Part shown: positions 1 through 8,167 of the stretch, one piece after another
Position numbering within the stretch: the stretch's first letter is position 1
Layout: every line of letters begins with the position of its first letter
Origin: Candidatus Cryptobacteroides avicola
Lineage (GTDB): Bacteria; Bacteroidota; Bacteroidia; Bacteroidales; UBA932
Direction: 5' to 3'
Length of the DNA: 36,924 nucleotides
Assembly: GCA_017695115.1 (NCBI GenBank)
Contig: JADILV010000062.1
Location: 1 to 36,924 of the forward strand
Notes under the pieces: model-generated
Seen by the model: only the letters and a program-made list of their open reading frames with translations
Told to the model about the DNA's origin: nothing
The model's database searches: none
Position numbers and translations under genes: made by a program

Positions 1-1
1 C

Positions 2-82
2 TGCCTAAAAGACCTCTTTGCAAAACCTAACTGCAATATTGTCAATGAACTGGATGGTTCTACCGAACCTACTTTGTTTTAA
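2..82 (+). CDS. Possible C-terminal end of an upstream gene (partial)
   Basis: The second reading frame is open from the window edge for 26 codons to a TAA at 80-82, and the residues (ending NELDGSTEPTLF) look protein-like. The other two forward frames stop almost at once. I do not recognise the family. A short hairpin with 6-bp arms (105-110 and 118-123) follows the stop. So short an open frame could be chance. Confidence 0.3.
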   Translation, partial: CLKDLFAKPNCNIVNELDGSTEPTLF

Positions 83-424
83 TTGTTAAACTTTTTAATA
101 ACTAGTCCGGAATTTTACCGGACACGAGTGAAACTCCGTTTACAATCATGCTATGCCCCGGCACCGTCCGGAAGGGTCCGTCCTATGCGCCAGGCCTGTA
201 TTTCAACATCTGTCAATATGCCTATATGGCTCAATCATACAAAAATACGAAGAAGCCGTGAGCAGAGCAAATAAATATGCCCTGCCGGGCGTCACGTAAA
301 TACACGGGGACACGCTTCAGCAAAAAGCAAGCCGTCACTCATTAATGTCCGTCCTTCGGCCGATTACTGACAAAATAGCAGTCATAAAATTCAGGCAGCC
401 ACTCTTATTATGGATAATATTCAG

Positions 425-432
425 TATTTTTG
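425..432 (+). promoter_or_regulatory. Putative alr promoter, -7 box
   Basis: TATTTTTG matches the Bacteroidota -7 consensus TAnnTTTG. No good -33 box is seen 19-21 bases upstream. Transcription would start near 439, giving a leader of about 119 bases with a GCCC/GGGC hairpin (462-473). Confidence 0.45.
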
Positions 433-534
433 CACCCTTGTTCCAAATCCAGGATGGAAAGGCCCGTCAGGGCTGCCACGAAGTGACTGGGGTGGACAGG
501 AAGATAAAATGTTGATTTTTGATAATATTAAATT

Positions 535-551
535 CGTCGAACTGACGTTAA
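535..551 (+). repeat. 17-base leader motif, copy 1 (alr)
   Basis: CGTCGAACTGACGTTAA lies 6 bases before the alr start codon. The same 17 bases occur on the minus strand at 15696-15712, 8 bases before the start codon of an outer-membrane barrel gene. Both copies are preceded by GATAATAT. Confidence 0.7.
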
Positions 552-557
552 GATAAG

Positions 558-1667
558 ATGGGAAAGGAAAACGATTTTTCAAGGCTGGAGATCAATCTTC
601 CCGGCTGCATGGAGAATTACAGGTATTTCAGGTCCAGGCTTGAGCCTTCCACAAGGCTTCTTGTGCTTGTCAAGGCCAATGCCTATGGTCACGGGGCTGT
701 GGAGTTTGCCAGGATGCTCGAGGACGCCGGCGCCGACTATCTGGCGGTGGCCTATCCGGTAGAGGGTGTCGAACTCAGGCAGGCCGGGATCAAAGTCCCG
801 GTCCTGGTGCTGACAGCCGGGACGGACTTCTTCCCTGAAATCATTGAGAACAGGCTTGAACCAGGGATACCCAACCTTTGCACATTGAAGGCGCTGTGCG
901 CGGAACTCTCCTCAAGGGGCATCAGCGGATTCCCTGTGCACATTAAACTGGATACCGGGATGCACAGGCTGGGCTTCATGACCAGCGAGATAGATGAACT
1001 CCTTGCTTTCCTGCACGGTAACAGCATCGTGCAGGTCAAGTCAATATATTCACATTTGGCGGCCGCTGAAGATCCCGGAAGCGACGATTTCACCCTTGGG
1101 CAGATACGGATGTTCCGGGAGAATGCCGACAGGATCTCGTCTGGCATAGGATACAGGCCGATATATCATATACTCAATTCAGCCGGGATAGAGAGATTCC
1201 CCCAGTACCAGTTTGATATGGTAAGGCTGGGTATCGGAATATACGGTATCAGCGCCTTGCCTGACGTGAAGCTTGCGCATGTGGCTTCATTCAAATGCAA
1301 CATATTGCAGATAAAGCATCTGAAGCCGGAGGACGGGACTGTCGGATATGGAAGATACGGGCATATCGCGCCTGAAGGGACTGTGATTGCCACTATACCT
1401 GTCGGATACGCGGACGGGATTGACCGTCATCTGGGCAGGGGCAACTGCTCTTTCTCCCTCAACGGGCACAGGGTCCCTACCATCGGGAACATCTGCATGG
1501 ACATGTGTATGCTTGACATTACCGGAGTGGAGGCAAAGGTAGGAGATACGGTAACCATATTCGGAGAAGACCCTACCGCCACCGAACTGGCCGGAATACT
1601 TGACACTATCCCTTATGAGATCTTCACCTCGGTCCCGAGAAGGATAGAAAGGGTCGTAATCCGATAG
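558..1667 (+). CDS. alr: Alanine racemase
   Basis: PLP enzyme that interconverts L- and D-alanine, supplying D-Ala for peptidoglycan in the cytoplasm. The 369-residue length is normal for the family. The PLP-binding lysine lies in VKANAYGHG (Lys39), an arginine in HIKLDTGMHRLG (about 137) belongs to the active site, and Tyr264 in TVGYGRYGH matches the second catalytic base. The TIM-barrel half is followed by the C-terminal beta domain with NICMDMCMLDI. The ATG at 558 gives a natural N-terminus. A Bacteroidota-type promoter (425-432) and a repeated 17-base motif lie upstream. The phosphatase gene follows after 31 bases on the same strand, so the two may be cotranscribed. Many Bacteroidales carry MurF-Alr fusions; this is a stand-alone racemase. 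Confidence 0.95.
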   Translation: MGKENDFSRLEINLPGCMENYRYFRSRLEPSTRLLVLVKANAYGHGAVEFARMLEDAGADYLAVAYPVEGVELRQAGIKVPVLVLTAGTDFFPEIIENRLEPGIPNLCTLKALCAELSSRGISGFPVHIKLDTGMHRLGFMTSEIDELLAFLHGNSIVQVKSIYSHLAAAEDPGSDDFTLGQIRMFRENADRISSGIGYRPIYHILNSAGIERFPQYQFDMVRLGIGIYGISALPDVKLAHVASFKCNILQIKHLKPEDGTVGYGRYGHIAPEGTVIATIPVGYADGIDRHLGRGNCSFSLNGHRVPTIGNICMDMCMLDITGVEAKVGDTVTIFGEDPTATELAGILDTIPYEIFTSVPRRIERVVIR

Positions 1668-1698
1668 GCTGCATTTCCAACAATAAAAACTTTACGGT

Positions 1699-2178
1699 TT
1701 GAATACAAATAAAAAATACAAAATACTCTTCGTGTGCCTCGGGAATATATGCAGGTCTCCGGCGGCGCAGGGCGTATTCCAATCAATCGTGGACAAGGAA
1801 GGTGCGGCTGCCGGATTTGAAGTGGACTCTGCCGGAACATACTCCGGGCACCAGGGCCAGCTTCCGGACAGGCGTATGAGGGAAGCTGCGTCAAGGCGCG
1901 GCTACATGCTTACCCACAGGGCAAGGCCCGTGGAAATGACGGACTTCCTGGATTCCGATGTCATAGTGGCTATGGACGATGCCAACTATGAAGACCTCAT
2001 GCATCTGGCCCCTTCAGTAGAAGACTCGCGTAAAGTGGTAAAAATGGCCGGCTATCTGACCACGCACTCCATTTCCTATATCCCGGATCCTTACTATATG
2101 GGAGCCGAAGGCTTCGAACTGGTGCTCGACCTTCTCGAAGAAGCCTGCAGGAATCTTTATGACAGTTTATCGGAATAA
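1699..2178 (+). CDS. Low-molecular-weight protein-tyrosine phosphatase (TTG start)
   Basis: Predicted cytoplasmic phosphatase of the low-molecular-weight family, 159 residues. The P-loop CLGNICRS (Cys, then Arg five residues on) sits near the N-terminus, and the general-acid loop DPYYMG is near residue 133. The frame opens after a TAA at 1684-1686 and contains no ATG before the P-loop, so the start must be the TTG at 1699. That gives the short N-terminus (NTNKKYKILFVC) usual in the family. Substrates cannot be told from sequence: small phosphatases of this class act on phosphotyrosine or phosphoarginine proteins. It lies 31 bases after alr and 74 bases before a DJ-1-like gene. Confidence 0.9.
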   Translation: MNTNKKYKILFVCLGNICRSPAAQGVFQSIVDKEGAAAGFEVDSAGTYSGHQGQLPDRRMREAASRRGYMLTHRARPVEMTDFLDSDVIVAMDDANYEDLMHLAPSVEDSRKVVKMAGYLTTHSISYIPDPYYMGAEGFELVLDLLEEACRNLYDSLSE

Positions 2179-2246
2179 ATGTTATATTTGTCAGTGACGT
2201 TCTCTACAGGGACGGACACCAGGCAGACTGATCCAATAACATTTAT
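2175..2246 (+). promoter_or_regulatory. Long inverted repeat in the leader of the DJ-1-like gene
   Basis: The 11-base arms at 2175-2185 (ATAAATGTTAT) and 2236-2246 (ATAACATTTAT) are perfect complements. Inside them a second pair, TCAGT (2191-2195) and ACTGA (2227-2231), could extend the stem past a small internal loop. The left arm overlaps a -7-like box. It may be an operator, or an attenuating hairpin for read-through transcripts. Confidence 0.45.
2183..2190 (+). promoter_or_regulatory. Putative promoter of the DJ-1-like gene, -7 box
   Basis: TATATTTG matches TAnnTTTG. Initiation near 2197 would give a leader of about 56 bases. The -33 region is weak. Confidence 0.45.
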
Positions 2247-2252
2247 ATTATC

Positions 2253-2828
2253 ATGAAAGGAGTTTACATGTTTTTTGCCGACGGTTTCGAGGAAACCGAG
2301 GCATTGGCTGCAGGCGATATGCTGCACCGCGGAGGTGTGGATTTCAAGATGGTTTCCATCAACGGAAGTCTCGGAGTGAAAAGTTCGCACGGAGTCCATG
2401 TCCTGACTGACATGACTTTCGGGGAGTTCAAGAACAGTGTGGAGCTCGACGGCACCGGAGCTTCAGATGTCATGATTTTCCCCGGAGGAATGCCCGGCTC
2501 AACAAATCTCGCAGAATGCAAGGAGCTTATGGACATGATGCAGAAACACTATGCAGACGGTGGATGCGTAGCCGCCATCTGCGCCGCACCGAGCGTGGTC
2601 CTCGGACTGCTGCCGGGACTTAAAGGCAAGAAGATGACATGCTATGACGGCTTCGAGCCTGCCCTCATTGAAAAAGGCGTCGACTTCACTGCAGAGGGAG
2701 TGACCGTGGACGGCAATATCATTACTGCCAGAGGAGCCGGTTTCGCAGTCGACTTCGGCCTCGCCATAGTAGCATACCTTAAAGGCGAGGACGCTGCAGA
2801 GAAAGTGGCTCACAGCATTATGCTGTAG
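2253..2828 (+). CDS. DJ-1/PfpI family protein
   Basis: A 191-residue protein of the DJ-1/PfpI superfamily. It shows the acidic residue of FADGFEETEAL (near residue 15), the PGGMPGSTNL turn, and the nucleophile-elbow cysteine in AAICAAPSVV (near residue 110). Relatives include YajL/ThiJ-type and human DJ-1 proteins, linked to oxidative stress, glyoxal handling or chaperone-like roles; the exact activity here is not determined by sequence. The ATG at 2253 follows a likely promoter and an inverted repeat. The gene converges on the fumarase gene across a long hairpin. Confidence 0.9.
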   Translation: MKGVYMFFADGFEETEALAAGDMLHRGGVDFKMVSINGSLGVKSSHGVHVLTDMTFGEFKNSVELDGTGASDVMIFPGGMPGSTNLAECKELMDMMQKHYADGGCVAAICAAPSVVLGLLPGLKGKKMTCYDGFEPALIEKGVDFTAEGVTVDGNIITARGAGFAVDFGLAIVAYLKGEDAAEKVAHSIML

Positions 2829-2850
2829 TTCCGGAATATAGCGATAACAA

Positions 2851-2912
2851 GCCAGGTGTTTTCCTGAACCGTTGCACCCCGCACAGGGGAGGGGTTCAGG
2901 AAAACACCTGGC
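2851..2912. terminator. Long perfect hairpin between converging genes
   Basis: Arms 2851-2870 and 2893-2912 are perfect 20-base complements, and a small CCCC/GGGG hairpin (2877-2889) sits in the loop. Position between the ends of the DJ-1-like and fumarase genes suggests a two-way terminator. The U-tract is weak (TGATTTT after the right arm), so termination efficiency is an inference. Confidence 0.65.
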
Positions 2913-2983
2913 CTGATTTTACGCCTATCCTTCGGTTCCGGGCTTCAACCGCATCCTCGGGATAGCAAAAGAACGGCAATCAG

Positions 2984-4591
2984 CTAAATCATCTTGAAGA
3001 AATCGTTGCCCTTGTCATCGACAAGTATGAATGCAGGGAAGTCCTCAACCCTGATCTTCCAGATAGCCTCCATACCCAGTTCAGGATATTCGACACACTC
3101 GATGGACTTGATATTGTTCTGCGCAAGGATAGCGGCAGGTCCTCCGATAGAGCCGAGGTAGAAACCGCCGTGTTTCTTGCAGGCGTCAGTAACCTGCTGG
3201 CTTCTGTTGCCTTTGGCAAGCATTACCATGCTTCCGCCATGACTCTGGAACAGATCTACGTAAGGGTCCATACGGCCGGCAGTCGTCGGGCCCATTGAAC
3301 CGCAAGCCATCCCGGCAGGGGTCTTGGCCGGTCCTGCATAATATACAGGATGGTCTTTCAGATACTGCGGCATCTCCTCTCCCCTGTCAAGACGCTCCTT
3401 GATTTTCGCATGGGCTATATCACGTGCCACGATGATCGTGCCGTTGAGGCTCAGACGGGTAGATACCGGATATTTGGTCAGTTCCTTAAGGATTTCAGAC
3501 ATAGGACGGTCGAGGTCGATCTTCACGGCGTTGCCTTCGCCGGCATTGCGGAGTTCCTCAGGTATGAGACGGCCAGGATTGTCATCCATCTTCTCGATCC
3601 AGATACCGTCCTTGTTGATTTTCGCCTTTATATTCCTGTCTGCGGAGCAGCTTACGCCCAGTCCGACAGGACAGCTTGCACCGTGACGAGGAAGCCTGAT
3701 GATACGGACATCATGGGCATAGTATTTACCGCCGAACTGCGCTCCGAGTCCTATCTTGTGCGCCTCCTCAAGTACCTGTTTCTCGAGTTCCACATCCCTG
3801 AAGGCACGTCCTGTCTCGTCTCCCGTGGTAGGAAGAGAATCATAATAGTGCGTGGAAGCGAGTTTGACCGTGAGCAGGTTCTTCTCGGCTGATGTGCCGC
3901 CGATTACGAATGCTATATGATAAGGAGGACATGCCGCCGTGCCGAGAGTCTTCATCTTGGCGACAAGGAAAGGCACCAGAGTCTGAGGATTCAGGATGGC
4001 CTTTGTCTCCTGGTAAAGATATGTCTTGTTGGCGGAACCGCCGCCTTTTGCCACACAAAGGAATCTGTATTCCATGCCTTCGGTTGCCTCGATATCTATC
4101 TGGGCAGGCAGGTTGCACTTGGTGTTGACCTCCTCATACATTGAAAGAGGGGCGTTCTGCGAATAACGGAGGTTCTCCTCAGTATAGGTCTTGTAGACAC
4201 CCAGTGAAAGAGCCTCTTCGTCACAGTAGCCGGTCCATACCTGCTGTCCTTTCTCTCCATGGACAATGGCTGTTCCGGTATCCTGGCAGAACGGGAGCTT
4301 GCCTTTGCAAGCCACCTCGGCATTACGCAGGAAAGTCAGGGCTACATATTTGTCGTTCTCGCTGGCCTCAGGATCATGCAGGATCTTGGCTACCTGCTCG
4401 TTATGTGCAGGACGGAGCATGAAGGACACATCGTGGAAAGCGGCGTTGGCCATTGCCGTAAGTCCTTCCTTGGCCACTTTAAGGATCGGCTTCCCTTCAA
4501 ATTCCCCTACGGATACATAATCCTTCGTAAGAAGATAGTATTCAGTCTTGTCCTCGCCAAGCTGAAACATCGGTGCATATTTGAATTCCAT
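2984..4591 (-). CDS. Fumarate hydratase, class I
   Basis: Iron-sulfur fumarase that hydrates fumarate to malate in the TCA cycle, running towards fumarate and succinate during anaerobic growth. It is 535 residues, close to E. coli FumA/FumB and single-chain. Cys102 ([10 protein letters not shown]), Cys221 (TAACPPYH) and Cys315 ([10 protein letters not shown]) correspond to the three cluster ligands of FumA with an offset of three. The C-terminal half carries [13 protein letters not shown] and [10 protein letters not shown]. The ATG at 4591 gives a standard N-terminus. It lies 14 bases downstream of prfB and is probably read from the miaA/prfB transcript. A fumarate-respiring or fermentative gut lifestyle would fit but is inference. 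Confidence 0.95.
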   Translation of the reverse strand: MEFKYAPMFQLGEDKTEYYLLTKDYVSVGEFEGKPILKVAKEGLTAMANAAFHDVSFMLRPAHNEQVAKILHDPEASENDKYVALTFLRNAEVACKGKLPFCQDTGTAIVHGEKGQQVWTGYCDEEALSLGVYKTYTEENLRYSQNAPLSMYEEVNTKCNLPAQIDIEATEGMEYRFLCVAKGGGSANKTYLYQETKAILNPQTLVPFLVAKMKTLGTAACPPYHIAFVIGGTSAEKNLLTVKLASTHYYDSLPTTGDETGRAFRDVELEKQVLEEAHKIGLGAQFGGKYYAHDVRIIRLPRHGASCPVGLGVSCSADRNIKAKINKDGIWIEKMDDNPGRLIPEELRNAGEGNAVKIDLDRPMSEILKELTKYPVSTRLSLNGTIIVARDIAHAKIKERLDRGEEMPQYLKDHPVYYAGPAKTPAGMACGSMGPTTAGRMDPYVDLFQSHGGSMVMLAKGNRSQQVTDACKKHGGFYLGSIGGPAAILAQNNIKSIECVEYPELGMEAIWKIRVEDFPAFILVDDKGNDFFKMI

Positions 4592-4605
4592 ATAGTTGTT
4601 GGTAT

Positions 4606-5715
4606 TTAGTGATTCCCCATAAGATAGACCTTCATGAATTCATTAAGATCGCCATCCAGGACACCCTGTGTATCAGTCGTCTCGCATCCGGTACGAAGAT
4701 CCTTGACCATCTTGTACGGATGCAGGACATAGCTGCGTATCTGCGAGCCCCACTCTATTTTCTTTTTCTGGCCTTCCAGTTCCGCCTGCTTGGCCTGACG
4801 CTTCTTCAGCTCGAGGTCATACAGTCTGGATTTCAGTATGCGCAGGGCGTTCTGCCTGTTGTCCAGCTGGGAACGGGTCTCGGTGTTCTCTACCACAATG
4901 CCTGTAGGGATATGCCTTACACGGACTCCCGTCTCCACTTTGTTGACGTTCTGTCCGCCGGCTCCGCTTGAACGGTAGGTATCCCACTCCAGATCGGCAG
5001 GATTGATTTCTATCTCGATAGTGTCATCTACAAGAGGATAAACGAAGACAGAAGAAAAAGTTGTCTGTCTCTTGCCCTGGGCATTGAACGGGGATATGCG
5101 GACAAGCCTGTGGACTCCGCTCTCCGCCTTGAGGTATCCGAACGCATAGTCTCCCTCGAACTGTATGGTGGCAGACTTGATTCCGGCGTCCTCCCCTTCG
5201 AGGACATCAGTTACCGTCACTTTGTAACCGTTCCTCTCTCCCCAACGCATGTACATACGCATAAGCATCGAAGACCAGTCATTGGCTTCGGTGCCGCCTG
5301 CCCCGGAATTGATGGTAAGTATCGCCCCCAGGCTGTCGCCTTCTTCTCCGAGCATGTTACGGAGTTCAAGGGCTTCTATGTCGGACTCAGCTGTCCTGAA
5401 GGCTTTTTCAAGCTCCTCTTCCTCTGGAGTGGACAGTTCCTCGGCACTCCCGGATGCGCTTTCTTTTGCAAAATCATATAGGACATCAAGGTCGGCCGTC
5501 TCGGAAGCCACCTTGTCATATCCGCTCACCCAGAATTTCACGGCGGCAAGCTCTTTCAGAAACTTTTCGGCTTCCTTGGGATCATCCCAGAAACCCGGCT
5601 CGAGAGTACGGGACTGCTTCCGGTCCACTTCGGTCCTTTTGGTATCTATATCCAGGCACTTTTTCAGGGTATCCACCCTGGCCTGGAGACTTTTTATCTG
5701 TTCTGTAGTAATCAT
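4606..5715 (-). CDS. prfB: Peptide chain release factor 2
   Basis: Class I release factor that reads UAA and UGA stop codons. The 369-residue protein has the SPF recognition tripeptide (208-210, [11 protein letters not shown]) and the GGQ hydrolysis motif (253-255, [10 protein letters not shown]). In many bacteria an in-frame UGA near codon 26 forces an autoregulatory +1 frameshift. Here the corresponding stretch (KKCLDIDTK, about residues 18-26) is read straight through without a stop, so the full-length protein needs no frameshift. The ATG at 5715 begins [10 protein letters not shown], normal for the family. A -7-like box lies just upstream (5722-5729). miaA ends 53 bases upstream and the fumarase gene begins 14 bases downstream. 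Confidence 0.95.
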   Translation of the reverse strand: MITTEQIKSLQARVDTLKKCLDIDTKRTEVDRKQSRTLEPGFWDDPKEAEKFLKELAAVKFWVSGYDKVASETADLDVLYDFAKESASGSAEELSTPEEEELEKAFRTAESDIEALELRNMLGEEGDSLGAILTINSGAGGTEANDWSSMLMRMYMRWGERNGYKVTVTDVLEGEDAGIKSATIQFEGDYAFGYLKAESGVHRLVRISPFNAQGKRQTTFSSVFVYPLVDDTIEIEINPADLEWDTYRSSGAGGQNVNKVETGVRVRHIPTGIVVENTETRSQLDNRQNALRILKSRLYDLELKKRQAKQAELEGQKKKIEWGSQIRSYVLHPYKMVKDLRTGCETTDTQGVLDGDLNEFMKVYLMGNH

Positions 5716-5721
5716 ATCCTA

Positions 5722-5729
5722 CAAAGATA
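5722..5729 (-). promoter_or_regulatory. Putative prfB promoter, -7 box
   Basis: Minus-strand TATCTTTG matches TAnnTTTG but would place transcription start almost at the prfB start codon, giving little or no leader. No good -33 box is seen. It may be chance. Confidence 0.3.
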
Positions 5730-5768
5730 CGCAGAAGATTGGAATTCCGGGAATTTTTAAAGTTTATT

Positions 5769-6785
5769 TTAAACCGGCTTCACCCAATGGATTTTTATAC
5801 CGCGCCGTTCCATCCCGCGGAACCAGGTCATCTGCCGCTTGGCGAACTGGTGGATGGCTATGGCAAGCTGTCCTTTCATGTCCTGATAACCGAGACGTCC
5901 GGTCAGGTAGAGGGTAACGAACTTATATTCAAGTCCGTAGTATATAAGATCTTCTGCCGGAACACCGGTATCCAGAAGTCTCTGCACCTCCTCCGTCATC
6001 CCTTCCTGCAGCCGGGCTTCAAGCCTGCGGTCAATTTTCGCATTGCGTTCTTCGCGGCTGACGAGCGTCCCTATATAATACGTTTTCTTTGGAAGGAAAT
6101 GCGTCCTGCCAACCGGATGCGAGGCTTCATAGAGAGCTATTTCGAGAGCACGGATCAGACGTTTGCGGGTATCATAGTCAGTAGAATTATGCAACGGTTT
6201 CAGGGCCGCCAGACGGGCAATCAAGGCAGGAGTGTCCTCTTTCTCCAGTTCAGCCCGCAGCCGGGGATCGGCAGGTACGTCCGGGAGAGAATACCCGCAA
6301 GTAGCGGCCTCAATATAAAGACCTGACCCTCCGCAAAGTATAGGGACACACCCGCGTGAAACTATATCCCTGTACGCTTTCTCAAAATCTTTCTGGTATT
6401 CGTAGATGTTGTATTTGGCCCCGGCTTCTGCAATATCAATGAGATGGTACGGCACTCCGTCATACTCGGACAGATCTTTCCCTGTACCGATATCCATGCC
6501 CCTGTACACCTGACGCGAATCCGCCGACAGGATTTCCGCATGACCGTACTTCACGGGGCTTCCGCCGGGACTACGCCGGAGACATCCGCAGGTGAGAAGC
6601 CTGTCTATCTCCTTTGCAAGACGCACGGCATACCGCGTCTTTCCTGAAGCCGTAGGCCCGAGCACGCATATAAGATCGATATCGCCGTCCGCATAGGACT
6701 GCAATACCCCTGCAATATCCACAATCTCCGGTTCGGGAAGTTCCGCCATCGGCGGAACACCTTTATTCTTGACGATATCTGGCAT
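5769..6785 (-). CDS. miaA: tRNA dimethylallyltransferase
   Basis: Adds a dimethylallyl group to A37 of tRNAs that read codons starting with U. The P-loop GPTASGKT, the DSRQVYRGMDIGTGK loop, the GGSGLYIEA motif and RLIRALEI are all visible. Between the first helix and the DSRQ motif there is an extra stretch of about 20 residues (6540-6605; residues such as LRRSPGGSPVK) not expected in the family. Start is uncertain: in-frame ATGs lie at 6791, 6785 and 6749. An open frame further upstream runs into ahcY and through an intergenic repeat, so I do not use it. prfB follows on the same strand 53 bases downstream. Confidence 0.92.
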   Translation of the reverse strand: MPDIVKNKGVPPMAELPEPEIVDIAGVLQSYADGDIDLICVLGPTASGKTRYAVRLAKEIDRLLTCGCLRRSPGGSPVKYGHAEILSADSRQVYRGMDIGTGKDLSEYDGVPYHLIDIAEAGAKYNIYEYQKDFEKAYRDIVSRGCVPILCGGSGLYIEAATCGYSLPDVPADPRLRAELEKEDTPALIARLAALKPLHNSTDYDTRKRLIRALEIALYEASHPVGRTHFLPKKTYYIGTLVSREERNAKIDRRLEARLQEGMTEEVQRLLDTGVPAEDLIYYGLEYKFVTLYLTGRLGYQDMKGQLAIAIHQFAKRQMTWFRGMERRGIKIHWVKPV

Positions 6786-6791
6786 AATCAT

Positions 6792-6830
6792 AGATTTCCC
6801 GACCCGCGGGCACCTCCCGGCCGGAATGAC
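6792..6830 (-). repeat. Dispersed intergenic repeat, copy A
   Basis: On the minus strand it begins GTCATTCCGG and ends CGGGAAATCT, directly abutting the first possible miaA ATG (6791). Related ends occur at 8737-8778, 23462-23488 and, more weakly, 36887-36916. Confidence 0.55.
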
Positions 6831-6879
6831 AAAAACCGGCATCCCCGCTCTGTAGGGAACGGAAACGCCGCGGATCTTC

Positions 6880-8133
6880 TTATTCCCCGTAAAGATATTT
6901 CCTCTGCCCGGCCGTGAGGGTGTCGATTTCACAGTTCCAGGATTTCAGGATACGGCCGGCAACCTCCTGGTCAATGCTGTGAGGCACATTGTTGAGCATG
7001 TGCCAGACTTTCCTTTCTATCTTGTAGCTGTTCATGACAAGATATCTTGCACTCAGCGCCTGGATGGCAAACGACATGTCCATAATCTCCGCAGGATGAC
7101 CGTCTCCGGCCGCAAGATTCACCAGACGACCTTCGGCAAGTACATATATCCTCCTGCCATTATCAAGCAGGTAACCGGTGATATTCTTTCTTGCCGGCTT
7201 TGCCTCGACGGCCATTGAGGCCAGAGCGCGGACATCCACCTCGACATCGAAATGTCCTGCATTGCAGCAGATGGCTCCGTCCTTCATCAGGCGAAAATGT
7301 TCTTCTGCAATCACCCGGTCGCATCCCGTCACTGTAACGAATATGTCTCCGAGCGGAGCGGCCTGCTCCATTTTCATGACGGTAAAACCGTCCATGACAG
7401 CCTCCATTGCCTTGACCGGATCCACCTCAGTGACGATCACTTTGGCTCCGAGACCTTTGGCTCTCATCGCAACGCCCTTGCCGCACCATCCGTAGCCGGC
7501 AACGACAACATTCTTTCCGGCCACGATGAGGTTCGTGGTCCTGTTGATTCCGTCCCATACGGACTGGCCGGTCCCGTACCTGTTGTCGAAAAGATGCTTG
7601 CAGTCCGCATTGTTTACCAGCATCATCGGGAACTGGAGTTCGCCGGCCTTGTCCATGGCCTGAAGCCTCAGTATACCCGTCGTCGTTTCTTCACAGCCCC
7701 CTATGACTCCGGGAATGAGATGCGAAAATTCCGTATGCATCAGATGCACGAGATCCCCTCCGTCATCGATGATTATATTCGGCCCGGAGGCAAGGACTTT
7801 CCTTATATGGGACTCATATTCCTCATGGGTAGCCCCGTACCAGGCGAATACGTTCAGTCCCTCATGGGCCAGGGCGGCAGCCACATCATCCTGGGTGGAA
7901 AGCGGGTTGCTCCCAGTAACATACATGTCCGCCCCTCCGGCAGCAAGAGTCTCGCACAGATATGCCGTCTTTGCTTCAAGATGGACGGAAAGGGCGATCT
8001 TCAATCCCTTGAAAGGTTTTTCCATTGAGAATTCCTTCTCCAGACCGTTAAGGAGAGGCATGTGGTGACGTACCCAGTCGATTTTCAGCCGGCCGTCAGG
8101 CCACAGGTCAATATCACGGATTTCGCTTGGCAT
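6880..8133 (-). CDS. ahcY: Adenosylhomocysteinase (short form)
   Basis: NAD-dependent enzyme that splits S-adenosylhomocysteine into homocysteine and adenosine in the methyl cycle. The Rossmann motif VAGYGWCGKGVAMRAKGLGA, the DDGGDL segment, GCEETTTGILRL, and NNADCKHLFDNRYGTGQS, with its lysine and aspartate active-site residues, are clear. At 417 residues it lacks the insertion of roughly 40 residues of the longer eukaryotic-like enzymes, and it ends KYLYGE rather than in the long-form tail. This is the length of archaeal and Thermotoga enzymes, some of which prefer S-inosylhomocysteine; the substrate here is not proven. Its promoter is back-to-back with that of smpB. miaA follows after about 90 bases. 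Confidence 0.92.
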   Translation of the reverse strand: MPSEIRDIDLWPDGRLKIDWVRHHMPLLNGLEKEFSMEKPFKGLKIALSVHLEAKTAYLCETLAAGGADMYVTGSNPLSTQDDVAAALAHEGLNVFAWYGATHEEYESHIRKVLASGPNIIIDDGGDLVHLMHTEFSHLIPGVIGGCEETTTGILRLQAMDKAGELQFPMMLVNNADCKHLFDNRYGTGQSVWDGINRTTNLIVAGKNVVVAGYGWCGKGVAMRAKGLGAKVIVTEVDPVKAMEAVMDGFTVMKMEQAAPLGDIFVTVTGCDRVIAEEHFRLMKDGAICCNAGHFDVEVDVRALASMAVEAKPARKNITGYLLDNGRRIYVLAEGRLVNLAAGDGHPAEIMDMSFAIQALSARYLVMNSYKIERKVWHMLNNVPHSIDQEVAGRILKSWNCEIDTLTAGQRKYLYGE

Positions 8134-8167
8134 GGCAAGAATGTTTTAAGTGTCGGTTTGCAGATTT

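Larger units (their letters stand above)
83..557. other. Gene-poor stretch upstream of alr
   Basis: About 475 bases without a convincing gene. It holds a 6-bp-stem hairpin at 105-123 that may end the upstream gene, a small unrecognised open frame at 153-299 (ATG start, 48 residues, protein-like C-terminal half ending NKYALPGVT), a 4-bp GC hairpin at 279-290, and the likely alr promoter near 425-432. A TTG-started frame at 83-274 has no recognisable content and I do not accept it. Confidence 0.5.

Noticed and set aside
83..274. TTG-started frame of 63 codons near the left edge
   Set aside because: No recognisable motif and no promoter. It overlaps another frame that looks slightly more protein-like, and it reads through a hairpin that may be a terminator.
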